DNA of 64,000 nt from Eublepharis macularius (Eukaryota; Chordata; Lepidosauria; Squamata; Eublepharidae): positions 9,754,001 to 9,818,000 of the forward strand of contig NC_072801.1 in the NCBI RefSeq assembly GCF_028583425.1, given 5' to 3'. Of the stretch, positions 54,098 through 64,000 are shown piece by piece; positions within the stretch are counted from its first letter, which is position 1, and the number at the start of each line of letters is the position of its first letter. The translations under genes were made by a program, and so were the position numbers. A model generated the notes under the pieces. That model did not search any database and was not told where the DNA came from. It saw only the letters and a list, made by a program, of their open reading frames with translations.

Positions 54098-56287
54098 CAT
54101 CAGTCCTGTTTCTATCCCACCTTCCCACTAAGGAAGTCAGGAGTCAAATGCAGACCCCACCTGCTGGCTGGGGTGGGAGCTGAGCTTTACGGTGTAGATA
54201 TGCTTAGGGTGGAGGGAGAGAGAGAGCTTGAATTTTCCAAAGAAACAGAGCTAGTTAGCAGGAAGCAGAACGGGGAGGTTTGGCAGAGGAGTTTATGGGG
54301 TTGGTGCTGTATTCAGGGTAGATATAGCCTATGTGGGCTTCTGCCTGTCTGCTCAGCTTGTGTATTGGTATATAAAATCACAAGTCTGTGGAGTATTTTC
54401 CTTATGAGGAAGTTAGAAAGAGGCAACCCCTGGAATTTCTTACCACTTGAGGAAATGAGGACTACTTCAGATGTCAAGTCACTCTCAAGAGCTTCTAGTT
54501 AGCTAAACTTAAAACTCCGTGGGCAGAATGACGCTCAGTGGCCTGGCTCGAGCACCTTTCCGGCCTGTGGATTTTTATGGAGAGGCTCAAAGCTCTACCT
54601 ATTGGCCAGAGGGAACCTCTGGCTGTGGGCAGAACGCCTTCCCTGCGCTGTGTAATTTTTGTTCCTATGGCCCGGTCCAAGCATCAATGCAACACAAACT
54701 CGGTCACCGTTGGCAAGGCAACCCCCTGCTATCAGCAAGCACCAAAAGATTTCTCCATTAACTGGGAATCTGCTGGTAATTTCAGCTTGTTAAAATGAGT
54801 CTCTCTTTTTTTTAAAAAAAAAGCCACTCTGATTACTTAACTGCTGATCATGACAGAGCGCGTCGATGCCCTGCTTCCGTGTAAGAGGGTCAGCGAGCCC
54901 GTGCATCTCAGTCTGCCGGATCTGCAGCGAACAAAGGCACGACAATTTCTGTGTGAGAAGAACAGGCAACTTGCACAAAGGTTGCCTTGGTTCAAAACTA
55001 GGGATGGTAGTAATAAGTATTCCCTCTCCTTAGCGTCTCGCCTTTGAGGGGGCTGATTCTCGCATGCTCCTCGTTTCATACTGGGGTATGATGCAGAGAA
55101 ACTCTTTTTCATTTCTTCTGGGCTGAATTTCTTCCACTTTTATTGGCCGGTGATCCCAATTGGTTGGTCTCTTCGACACTGCATTTGTGCCACCATTGTG
55201 CCTTTGAGGGGTACATCAACAGATTTTAAAAGCTGCATACATTTCAAGGGCAAGATTTGGTGCGAGGAAACAAACAACAGCACAAGAATGAAGTTGGAGA
55301 TTCATGAAGAGAATAGCAAAAAGGGCCCAGGATCATTCAGATGAAAGAGCAGGGCTGGGGGATTTGGTCATATCCCTAAGCAATGTGTGTGCATTAACAA
55401 TAAACTCCAGGGAACAGAACTTAATAACAGCTGTAACAGCGTACTACATAAAAGCAGCAGAGCTGAAGGTGGCATGCATGTCTGCTCCCTTCCCATTTTA
55501 TCCTCACAAGGACACTGTGGGGTAGGCTCAGAGAGAATGAATGACTGGCCCAGGAATGCTTTATAGCCGTTTGGGGAACCCAGTTCTCCCAGCCCCACGG
55601 GCTGATGAGGGGAGATGAAGGGTTACCTGTTGTAGTCCCATGCACTGCAATAGGGGCAAAGTGTGAGGCAAGGTGGAGGAAGCTTTCCACCCCCCACCCC
55701 CAAATCCACTGGCCAGGGCCACTGCCTCTCTTCCTCTCATTATTGAGCCAGCCCTGAGAACGTGGGTCTTGCAGACGGGGAGCAGGGTATGCGTGTAAGC
55801 TGTGCTTGCTGCCGCGCATGTGAGGCAGCCCACTTGGAACAAACCCTGCTATGGGGGGCTGGGAAGTCTCAGTTCATCAAAACGGCTCCATCTACAATCG
55901 CCAGCCTGCAGTTTTAGATTGTCAAGCCTGTTCTGGCTCTCAGGCAGCCGTCCCATACTGCCATCTTTTGCTTTCCCTGGGAATTGCATAGGCCAGGCTG
56001 CACAAGGTGTGACGCCTGCCCCCTGCCCGAGGAGCCCTCCTTCACACGGCTGAGCAGTTGCAGAAGCACTCCCTCCCTGCTCTCGGCCATGCACAGGCCT
56101 CCGTATGGCATTCGGTGCTGGGAAGGGAGAGGGCAGCGTTTCCTGCTTCTCCGTCCCAGTGGGGTTCGGTGCCAGGCCTCTCACGCCCCAGCACCAGCCA
56201 GCTGGCTTGGTCTGCGCAAGCGTTCGGAATTGCTCTCTTCAAACTGTCCCCAAAACTTTAAGAAGTCTATTCTGAGGCCTGTAAAAA
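54098..56287. other. Unassigned DNA
   Basis: Apart from the SINE remnant at 55485-55600, no feature recognised. Many short frames on both strands at 55400-56260 reflect locally high GC. Confidence 0.45.
55485..55600 (-). mobile_element. SINE remnant
   Basis: TCCCATTTTATCCTCACAAG, GGGGTAGGCTCAGAGAGAAT and GACTGGCCCAGGAATGC follow the reversed SINE order, with the head lost. Confidence 0.5.
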
Positions 56288-56425
56288 GCAAGGTTCGGAT
56301 CCAGTAGCACCTTGGAGACCAACTAGATTTCCAGGGCATGAGCTTCCAAGGGTCAGAGCCCCCTTCGTCACGTATGAGGAGTGGAACAAGGAAACCTGCT
56401 GTGGTGCACAAAAACTAGTCTGCGG
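56288..56425 (-). mobile_element. Penelope-like tail, diverged
   Basis: GGATCCAGTAGCACCTTGG, GAGACCAACTAGATTT, GGGCATGAGCTTCCAAG and CAGAGCCCCCTTCGTCA follow the order of the inverted tail units elsewhere, with many changes. Confidence 0.5.
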
Positions 56426-56818
56426 TTTTGTGATCTGGAGTGTGTGTGTGTGAAAGAAAATGGTATCGTGTGGCAGGTCTGAGATCCAACCGATCTGCCA
56501 GTGATTTCTTTAACAATAGAATGCATCTGCAGGGTGTATTTCTGTTAGGAGCTGTGATGACAAGACGCTGATGATGGAGAGATGTTTAAGCCCCTGAATA
56601 GTTTCCCCAAAGAGAATTCCACACCTGGGCCTGCTGTAAACTGCAGTAGGGGGGGAAACCAGGCACAATTTTTAAAGAGTAGCTCTGGAATGTTTTTTTA
56701 AAAAAATAATGTTAAAGAAAATACTGGAAATGCAACGAATATTCTGTTTAAAGTGTCATTTGGAATGGTTTAGGATCCCAATAAATGCAGTTATCACCAC
56801 AGTTGCCAATGTAATAAC
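56426..56818. other. Unassigned DNA
   Basis: Nothing recognised. Confidence 0.5.
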
Positions 56819-57055
56819 CAGGGCTTCTTTTCTGGGAAAAGAGGTGGTGGAACTCAGTGGGTTGCCCTTGGAGAAAATGGTCACATGGCCGGTGGCCCCG
56901 CCCCCTGATCTCCAGACAGAGGGGAGTTGAGATTGCCCTCTGCGAGGGCGATCTAAACTCCCCTCTGTCTGGAGATCGGGGGGGGGGAGCCATGTGACCA
57001 TTTTCAAGAGGTGCCAGAACTCTGTTCCACTGCATTCCAGCTGAAAAAAGCCCTG
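56819..57055. mobile_element. hAT-like MITE (CAGGGCTTTTTTTC family)
   Basis: Flanks GTAATAAC / GTAATAAT match at 7 of 8 positions. The palindromic core is as in the other copies. A tRNA-SINE tail begins directly after it. Confidence 0.9.
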
Positions 57056-57308
57056 GTAATAATAACAACAACATTTGATTTATATACCACCTTTCAGGGC
57101 AATTTAACACCCACTCAGAGTGGTTTACAAAGTATGTCATTATTATCCCCACAACAATCACCCTGTGAGGCGGGTGGGGCTAAGAGATCTCTGAGAGAGC
57201 TGTTACTGACCCAAGGTCACCCAGCTGGCTCCAAGTGGAGGAGCGGGGAATCAAACCCAATTCTCCAGATTAGAGTCCCATGCTCTTAACCACGACACCA
57301 AACTGGCT
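57056..57308 (-). mobile_element. tRNA-derived SINE
   Basis: Minus-strand copy of the 16370 family whose (AAT/AAC) tail starts exactly at the duplication of the hAT MITE at 56819-57055, so the MITE landed in or beside its tail. Confidence 0.87.
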
Positions 57309-57313
57309 CTTCC

Positions 57314-57478
57314 AAGTGGGGCCGGGAGATCTCCCAGAATGACAAATTAATCTCCAGATATAGACGTCCGTTCCTCTGGAGAAAATGGCTATTTTGGAGG
57401 GTTGATTCCCAAACCCCATCCTCTGCAGGTTTCACCACCAAGTCTCCCCGAAGGTTGCCAACCCTTCTGCTGGAATGA
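57314..57478. repeat. Dispersed repeat (GGAGATCTCCC family)
   Basis: GGGGCCGGGAGATCTCCCAG, TCTGGAGAAAATGGCTATTT, GAAGGTTGCCAACCCTTCTG. A related scrap (GGGGTTGCCAACCTCCAGCC, TTGGAGATCTTCTGGAACTA) lies at 61184-61252. Confidence 0.6.
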
Positions 57479-58314
57479 CAGTATTCCCATCTCTCACGAG
57501 AGGGCAGTATAAGCTAAGGAAACGTTCCACCTTTCCGCACAGAGGCTTTCCCCTTGGAGCTCTTTGAAAGGGATCTTGCAGGCGACTTCAGGGCAGTCTC
57601 TATATAGACCAAGGAGGGCAGTGGAAGCTGTTCTTGGGACACCAGCAGGCAGGATGTTTTTTAATGGAAATGCAAAAGTGTCAAATGAACCAGTGGTCAC
57701 AGCTGAGCAGTCAATTCAATCGGCCACTTGGGACAGCAGTGAGGGTTGCCAATTCTATTTTATTTTTGTCTTGCTGCTCCTGTGCCAGTAGCAACTTAGT
57801 CGGCAAGGCATTAGCAACCACTAGCATTCCATCGTAGCCCCCCAAGCCACCTTTGCTGACTTCTGCAGGTCCTGTTTTTGTGAAAACTGCAAGAACCAAG
57901 TGGGTTATCCCCCCTGCTCCCGGGCAGTTGCAATCCCAATAGCAATAAGCGCTGCCTTGTGGATCAGACCACATCCTGCTTCAAGCAGCCAGCCTGATAA
58001 CCCTGGGAGGTTCAGAAACAGGACACAAAAGTGGCAGCCTTCTCTCATTCTTTGTACCCTGCATCTGATACACTGCTTCTGTACATGGAGGTTCCATTTA
58101 ACTACGACGGCTTCCATGAGCCTAAGAGCAGCAGCATAGAAGAGCCATTTTGCCGGCGGTTTCCTGTCTCCCTCTCTCTCTTCCCTTCAACAGATTTCCC
58201 CATTTCCTCCCCGTTCTCCCCCCCCCTACATGCACATCTGTTGGCAATCTCCAGGGTGCCAGCTGGACCTCTTCCTTCCCAGCTGTGGGTCTGTTTCTGC
58301 TGACACATCACAAA

Positions 58315-58318
<4 letters not shown>
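57479..58318. other. Unassigned DNA
   Basis: Nothing recognised. Confidence 0.5.
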
Positions 58319-58346
<28 letters not shown>

Positions 58347-58367
58347 TCGTGCGTGTGTGTGTGTGTT
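58319..58367. repeat. GT microsatellite
   Basis: About 24 GT dinucleotides with two interruptions (TTCGTGC). Confidence 0.97.
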
Positions 58368-58499
58368 AGATCCACAGGAGTTAGCCATGTTAGTCTGTAG
58401 CAGCAAAATAGTAGAGTCCAGTAGCACCTTTAAGACTAACCAACTCTATTACAGCAAAAGCTTTCAAGAGCCACAGCTCACTTCATCAGATGCATCGTC
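58368..58499 (-). mobile_element. Penelope-like tail between GT repeat and 5S-SINE tail
   Basis: An inverted unit: AGATCCACAGGAGTTAGCC, AGAGTCCAGTAGCACC, AAAAGCTTTCAAGAGCC, TTCATCAGATGCATCGTC. On the minus strand it contains an intact CTGATGA and GAAAGC. Confidence 0.65.
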
Positions 58500-58572
58500 A
58501 GTCTCTTGCCATGAAAACTCCACTAGGGGTCGCCCTAAGTCAGCTATGACTTGAGAGCACTCTCCACCACCT
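58500..58572 (+). mobile_element. 5S-SINE tail fragment
   Basis: GTCTCTTGCCATGAAAACTC through AGTCAGCTATGACTTGAGAG and CACTCTCCACCACC equals the last 70 bp of the 10180 copy. Confidence 0.8.
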
Positions 58573-59139
58573 GGTGTTCATCTATCCCTGGCTGTGGTTC
58601 ATTGCTGCTCCCCCCTCCCCTTTTTGCTTTGCCCGGTTAGCATTTCTAGGATGTGTCACTGGGACGTGATTCTTCAGGGTTTGTTCTTTCTTCAAAGGCT
58701 CCTGAATTTAAAACACGGGAGGAGGAGCAAACACATCATCACCTCTGGTGTCAGTGCTGGTGCATGGTGAACATTCAGGCACCACACAGTGTGTTTTGAA
58801 TGTTGCAATCAGCAAGATTGATTTTGAACTCTCTATAACCCTATCATAGGACAATTAAGTTTTTCTGGTATGAAAGAACACACCCCCTCCTGCTTTTAAA
58901 TCTGAGCAGAATTGGCGATTGCAACATAAATTAAAACAGCGTACAGAAGGTGGAGTAAAGCACTGAACTTTCCATACGCTGTATTTATTTTGGTGCGGGG
59001 ATGTTATAAGTATATTCCTATTTTTTCCCTTGTGTAATGTTGAGGAGTAGATGAAGTCATCTGTATTCATTGCATGGATTGCCAACTTCAGTTTTTGAAT
59101 TTAATGGCCTGGTTCCTGGGCTTTTACCATCAACTTGCA
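58573..59139. other. Unassigned DNA
   Basis: Nothing recognised. Confidence 0.5.
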
Positions 59140-59272
59140 CATAGCAAGCAGACAAACCAGTGTAGGATCTGGAAGACCCAAGTTCGAATCTGCCATGGCT
59201 AAGCAGGGAATTTGAACCTGGGTCACCCAGGTCTGAGTCTGCCACTCTAACCACTACACCACACTGGCCTAC
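59140..59272 (-). mobile_element. tRNA-derived SINE fragment
   Basis: Minus-strand head: CTGAGTCTGCCACTCTAACC, ACTACACCACACTGGCC. The sequence to its left repeats a second diverged head-like part (CCCAAGTTCGAATCTGCCAT). Confidence 0.65.
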
Positions 59273-59768
59273 TGGTTAGAATGGCAATTATACAGCTGGT
59301 GTACATCTTCCTGTTTTGCTCAGATTTAAATGTGTTGTTTATTTGCAGGGAGCTTTTTGCAAGATTAGCCCACTGGTAAGTCACAAAAAAAAAGGATGTG
59401 GTTTTCCAGTTTGCCTTTTAATGGAGAAGTTCCCAAGTGAGCTGTGCAGCCTCTTTAATTTCCCCCAATGGTGAGCTTGCTTTCCTCTTGGTTACAAATG
59501 AACACCAAGGTGGTTAGAGGCTTTGCTGACCCCTGATTCAATGTGTATTCAGCACAGAAAATCTCCTTGTTGGGACAAAAGAGAGGATGGAATTGCACAT
59601 TGCCTGGGATGATTGGATATCCCCATATTTTTATTTTTTTACTTTAAAGCCACTATGGAGAGTTTGAAATCTGATCAAAGCAGCAGGCCTGGGGCAGAGA
59701 ATGGAGACTGCTTTTCTCCCTGGTCTGTTTTCCTGAACTAATTCCCATGCCCCACTCCCAAAGTTGCT
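59273..59768. other. Unassigned DNA
   Basis: Nothing recognised. Confidence 0.5.
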
Positions 59769-59780
59769 ATTAACCCTACA

Positions 59781-60159
59781 AAATAATAAAGAGTCCAGTA
59801 GCACCTTTAAGACTAACCAACTTTATTGTAGCATAAGCTTTCGAGAACCACAGCTCTCTTCATCAGATGCATCGTCAGATTCATCTGATGAAGAGAGCTG
59901 TGGTTCTCAAAAGCTTATACTACAATAAAGTTGCATCTGACGAAGAGAGCTGTGGTTCTTGAAAGCTTGTTACAATAAAGTCGCATCGGATGAAGAGTGC
60001 TGTGGTTCTTGAAAGCTTATGCTACAATAAAGTTGCATCGGATGAAGAGCGCTGTGGTTCTCAAAAGCTTATGCTATAATAAAGTTGGTTAGTCTTAAAG
60101 GTGCTACTGGACTCTACTATTTTGCTACTACAGACTAACACAGCTAACTCCTCTGGATC
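59781..60159. mobile_element. Penelope-like insertion: one inverted and four or so tandem units
   Basis: 379 bp flanked by ATTAACCCTACA / ATTAATCCTACA (59769-59780 and 60160-60171). One inverted unit (59785-59880) is followed by repeated forward units of 55-60 bp, each with GAAGAG-GCTGTGGTTCT, AAAGCTT and ACAATAAAGT. The last unit continues into the full tail ending CTAACTCCTCTGGATC. The inverted-plus-tandem arrangement is characteristic of Penelope-like elements. No RT or GIY-YIG coding remains. Confidence 0.68.
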
Positions 60160-60171
60160 ATTAATCCTACA

Positions 60172-61407
60172 GGGGCAAGAAATACAGAAAAACAGTAGCT
60201 TGCAGAGTGGGTGATTTAAACTGGGAAAACAGTGGTGTGGGGATTAGACATTGCTGCGTTCCAGATCATATTCAAAGCTCTCCCCCCACACAAACTGCCG
60301 TTCTTTAAAATAAAAGCAATCCAATCACAGATCCCCGACGTCACGTATATTTGGTCCAGAATGTTCAAAGCACTTCTTGTACCTTAGCTAAGGATTTCTG
60401 GAAAGAGTCTTCTAATTTTTGGAAGTGCGTGTGTTTCTGGCTGTCACAGTACATAAAACATGTGAAGTGAGAGATTTGGGGCCAGTGGTTTTGAATGTCT
60501 TCCTGCCCCATGGACTAACCCCACGCGGAATAGTCCCTTGGTTTGGAACAACAATGTGGCGGGGGGTGGGGGTGGGGGCTCTAAAAATGTGCAGCTTGCA
60601 AGAAGCAGAACGGTAGAATTAGCAGCTCTGAGACCAGAGGGAGAAGGATGTGCCCAGTGTCTCCTCTTGTCTCTGGCCAGTTGCGGCTGCTGTGTGGTCC
60701 CTAATCTTCAGAGAGGAGGCGGCTGGATCCCCAGGCCTATCTGCTGCCTGTTTAGATGAAGGTTTTATATAAGCATCTCTGGAGAAAACAGCTGTAGCAG
60801 GAGGCGTGCCAAGGCACCTTTGCAGCAAGATGTAATTAGGCAAAGTATACCTCCTCAGTGAGGGAGGGAGGGAGGACCACCCTTTGGTGCAGACAGGAGG
60901 AGGGAGGTGTTCTGATGCCACATAAGCAGGTCCACAGCCTGGTCCTCTCTGTCCCTTAAATCCTCCCCCCCCCCAGCCTACTTGCACAGCAGTTTCCGCA
61001 CCTGGGAGCGGACAGACCCTGGTGGGACTTTGTTGAGGAAGGCCTAGGGCATGGGGCCAAACTAGGCAAGGCTGATGAACAGTCTCCGTTTCTTTTTCTA
61101 GAAAACTGAAGAGCAGCCAGAGTGTAGTGGCTCAGCAGCAGAGGGTGCAGGCCTTTCCTCGCTCCTGTGCTGCCTGCTCACTGGGGTTGCCAACCTCCAG
61201 CCGGGCCTTGGAGATCTTCTGGAACTACCACTGATCTCCAGACAGAAAGAGCATTTATGCTGCTCGTAGTCCGTCTTTCTCACTGAGATTCAAGGTGAAT
61301 TACACGGTCCAGGTCAATACAATCAACACCTGGGACACTCAAGAGACAAGACGGCAGGGCCAAGTCTGCAGGAACCTGAAATCAAGCAGCAATCTGTTAA
61401 GGCGCCA
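60172..61407. other. Unassigned DNA
   Basis: Only the short GGAGATCTTC-family scrap at 61184-61252 is recognised. Confidence 0.5.
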
Positions 61408-62050
61408 GGGCTGCCAGCCCCCCACTGGGGAAAAGGGATCCCCTACTCCCACCCTCCACCCCCTGCCCCTGCTGACTTGGCTGGTGGGGGAAAAGGCAGG
61501 GGAACATGCCTCCCGGGGTGTGCTCCTGGGCAGGCCGGATTTGGGCTGAATCGGGCTGCTGTGGAGCACAAGAGCACTCCAGGGCCTGTCGTGCTACTCC
61601 AGCAGCACGCCTGCACTCCGCAGCGGTCTGATTCAGGCCTGATTCAGCCTAAATCTGGCCTGATTTGGGCCAAATCGTCCCGCTGCAGTGCACAAGAGTG
61701 CTCCCGGGGCAGCACGTGGGTTGCGTGATGACATCACTTTCCATAAGTGACATCATCATGCAGGCTGGGAGCTTACGCATGTGGGAACCATTGAGGTAAG
61801 TGCCAGGTCTCCCACCTCCCAGCCAGAGGGTCGGGGGACCTGGCAACCCTATCCGGGAGTGACATCATCGTGCCCAGAGGTGGGCATGCTCCCGCCCTTC
61901 ACAGGGGCCTATTGGCGTGCCTGGTGCCGGGCATGATGACATCACTCCTGGAGGTGACATCATCATCACACTGTGCCAGGAGTCAGAAATGGTGAGCGCT
62001 GGGTTCCCCCCTCACACACACTGGGAGAGTCAGGGGACCTGGCAGCCCTA
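61408..62050. repeat. Dispersed repeat bounded by CAGGGCTGCCAG-like ends, copy 2
   Basis: The left end CAGGGCTGCCAGCCCCC is the complement of the right end GGGACCTGGCAGCCCTA. Inside, 61535-61852 matches 36260-36531. TGACATCA words recur at about 61730, 61750, 61862 and 61940. It could be a non-autonomous DNA transposon, but no clear target duplication was found. Confidence 0.6.
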
Positions 62051-62094
62051 AAACAGTGCTGGAAGCAAAACACAAGCTAGTTGACATAACCATG

Positions 62095-62945
62095 CGGAAC
62101 CAGTTCAAGCTCAAGTTAGCCTTTACTGGCATGTAGCAACAATTCAAGCTATCCACTTACAAAAAAGAAAAACAAGGTTAAAAGAATACTACATTACAAA
62201 TACATAAATACATTCATCGCTTATTTCCGTGATATCCTTTGACGCAGCTTCGAAGCGGAATGGAGAAACTTTGGCCACCTTCTCGGTGACGTCAGGAAAG
62301 GAATCGTTCAACAGTCTATAGACTTTGAGCGAGTCAGAGCAATCCATCATACTAGCTAAAACAGATTTTAAATATGTTTAACGTATACCAGAGTACAATT
62401 GACAATGCAAAAGAACATGTGTAATTGACTCAATACATTTTTGTTCACATAAACAGCATCTAGCTGAATAGGCTATCCTGTTAAATCTGCCATATAGAAC
62501 GGCCGAAGGCATAGCATTGCACCTGGCCAAAGAAAATGCTCTACGAAGTTGTGGCACCTGCAGGGAAGATAAATATGGAGCCATCCTCCCTACAGTGAGA
62601 GGGACTTCAGAGCTCAGGGGAGAGCAGGTTTTAGTAGCCAGGCTATATAACTTCTGGCGCTCAGTATCTAGCAACCTACTCTTAATTTGATAAAATGTGG
62701 CATTTGAGGTTAACATAGACAGTGAGTCCACAGATATACCCATGCCTTTCATTTTTTCCACGATATACGCTGACCAATTTGACACATTGGACTCTGAAAG
62801 CATTTGATATATAAAGCTCCCAGGGTCAGAATCATAATGTAACCGTAGCCAGTATTTAAATGTCATAAGCCAGGCCCTCGTTTCCTTTAAATTAAACCAG
62901 TTTCTAAGCAAATAACTGCATATGGAACACACTTTGGTAGGCCCG
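62095..62945 (-). mobile_element. Non-LTR retrotransposon 3' fragment
   Basis: Minus-strand coding fragment followed by an untranslated tail down to about 62095, in which A-rich sequence (plus strand TACAAATACATAAATACAT) occurs. I do not assign a clade. Confidence 0.7.
62378..62932 (-). pseudogene. Non-LTR element ORF2 C-terminal domain
   Basis: 184-codon frame. The last third reads LRRAFSLARCNAMPSAVLYGRF, abbreviated here by position 62560-62490, then CCLCEQKCIESITHVLLHC. The C-x-C...H...C spacing is the zinc-binding C-terminal pattern of non-LTR ORF2 proteins. The start is arbitrary, since the 5' part is missing. Confidence 0.72.
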
Positions 62946-63554
62946 GGGTTTTTTGCAGAAATTTAGATTGGAGATGTTCAATGGCCACGACCCGCTCCGG
63001 GGACAGTGTCAGGTGGGGAGTTTGACCGGGGCGGGACACCTGTCAAACTATGCGTAACTATCCAGCAGGAGCATACTGACAACAATAGACAGTACACCGT
63101 CCTGCGGCCTTCTTTCAGTCCTGTGTCTTTCCAGCCCATCGCTCTGAACCAATTCTTTACAGCATCTTACTATCCTCTGTGTATGACAGCCCTCCTAAAC
63201 GATTCGGTTTTGCACCGTTTGCGGAAAGCCAGGTGAGTGGGGGCTCTCCTGAGCTCTTCAAGGGAAGCCGTTCCATAAGGTGGGGGTCACTAAAGGGGAG
63301 GGGCATGTGGAGCGGAGGCAGCTGTTGAGTGGCCTATGGGCAGGGTCTCGCTGCACACCTTTCCCAAGCTGCTTCCCCCTCAGTGGGGTCTTAATCATCC
63401 ATTTGTCTCACATAACCTTTGAATCCTTCCTGCTGGCAAGATTTAGACTGTAAGCTCTGTGGGGCAAAAAATCTAACTTTTTGTTTGTTTTGTTTTGTGT
63501 AGAGTGGCATGCTAAGTCAGGGGCAGGCAGTAAAGACTTCCTGAAGAGTCCCTC
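62946..63554. other. Unassigned DNA
   Basis: Nothing recognised. Confidence 0.5.
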
Positions 63555-63563
63555 CTTTGAATG

Positions 63564-63839
63564 CAAAAGAGTAAAGAGTCCAGTAGCACCTTTAAGACTA
63601 ACCAACTTTATTGTAGCATAAGCTTTCGAGAACCACAGCTCTCTTTGTCAGATGCATCAATAGATCTGACATAGAGAGCTGTGGTTCTCGAAAGCTTATG
63701 CTACAATAAAGTTGTATGTGATGAAGAGAACTGTGGTTCTTGAAAGCTTATTCTACAATAAAGTTGGTTAGTTTTAAAGGTACTACTGGGATCTTTACTG
63801 TTTTGCAACTACAGACTAACACGGCTAACTCCTCTGGTT
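63564..63839. mobile_element. Penelope-like insertion: inverted unit plus two tandem units
   Basis: Flanked by CTTTGAATG (63555-63563 and 63840-63848). An inverted unit occupies 63570-63660; forward units start at about 63665 and 63722, the last running to CTAACTCCTCTGG. Confidence 0.68.
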
Positions 63840-64000
63840 CTTTGAATGGTTGCGCACATGTGCACGTGCATGCGCACGCGGAAGTGCACACAGTTTCCTC
63901 CGCTTCCCCTCCTGTCTCCTGGAGGGCCTAGGCTGGCAACTCCTTCAAGATTTTGTGCTTCTTCAAGTGCTGCTTGAGGAAGGCAAAGGGGCTCAGCTAC

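Overview
This window is vertebrate nuclear DNA, most probably from a squamate reptile (a lizard, possibly a gecko; the species cannot be fixed from sequence alone). The argument rests on the repeats: CR1 LINEs with an ATTCTATG-repeat tail, L2-type and L1-type LINEs, tRNA-derived SINEs with a Sauria-SINE-like head, 5S-rRNA-derived SINEs, Penelope-like tails, Ty3/gypsy LTRs, and hAT, PIF/Harbinger and Helitron elements. That mixture is typical of lizards and unlike mammals or birds.

Only one intact host gene is convincing. It is a galanin-receptor-2-like GPCR on the minus strand, split into two coding exons (41751-42124 and 39443-40193) by a 1557-bp GT-AG intron placed inside the DRY motif. The exons join into an uninterrupted frame of 374 codons plus a stop. 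No neighbouring gene was recognised. Some 40 kb on one side and 20 kb on the other are repeats and unassigned single-copy DNA.

Layout. 1-3.3 kb: a foldback MITE and a solo gypsy LTR. 3.3-5.6 kb: a CR1 copy. 5.66-7.1 kb: a hAT-like element filled by a ~147-bp tandem array. 7.93-8.66 kb: a Helitron-like element carrying a ~52-bp minisatellite. 10.7-14.0 kb: a nearly full-length but broken CR1 on the minus strand, with ORF1 esterase remnant and ORF2. 14.1-14.9 kb: a hAT relative of the 5.66-kb element with its own tandem array. 17.8-18.5 kb: a gypsy LTR, polypurine tract and rearranged pol scrap. 20.2-21.5 kb: an L2-type LINE with a MITE inside. 21.8-27.7 kb: hAT MITEs, SINEs and Penelope-like tails. 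34.1-36.1 kb: another CR1. 39.4-42.1 kb: the receptor gene. 44.1-46.0 kb: SINEs split by a Penelope-like tail and by an L1. 47.4-47.8 kb: a CR1 tail inside an AAAG microsatellite. 50.6-54.1 kb: nested insertions (foldback element split by an LTR; an L2-type endonuclease region split by a Penelope-like tail and by a PIF/Harbinger element). 56.8-64 kb: more MITEs, SINEs, Penelope-like tails and a non-LTR C-terminal fragment.

The least ordinary signals are three. First, Penelope-like tails carry hammerhead-ribozyme-like cores and leave 9-13 bp target duplications. Second, three DNA transposons bounded by their own terminal signals each contain a different tandem-repeat array. Third, near-identical 70-80 bp direct repeats flank receptor exon 1. 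All family names come from reading motifs and termini by eye; no database search was run.
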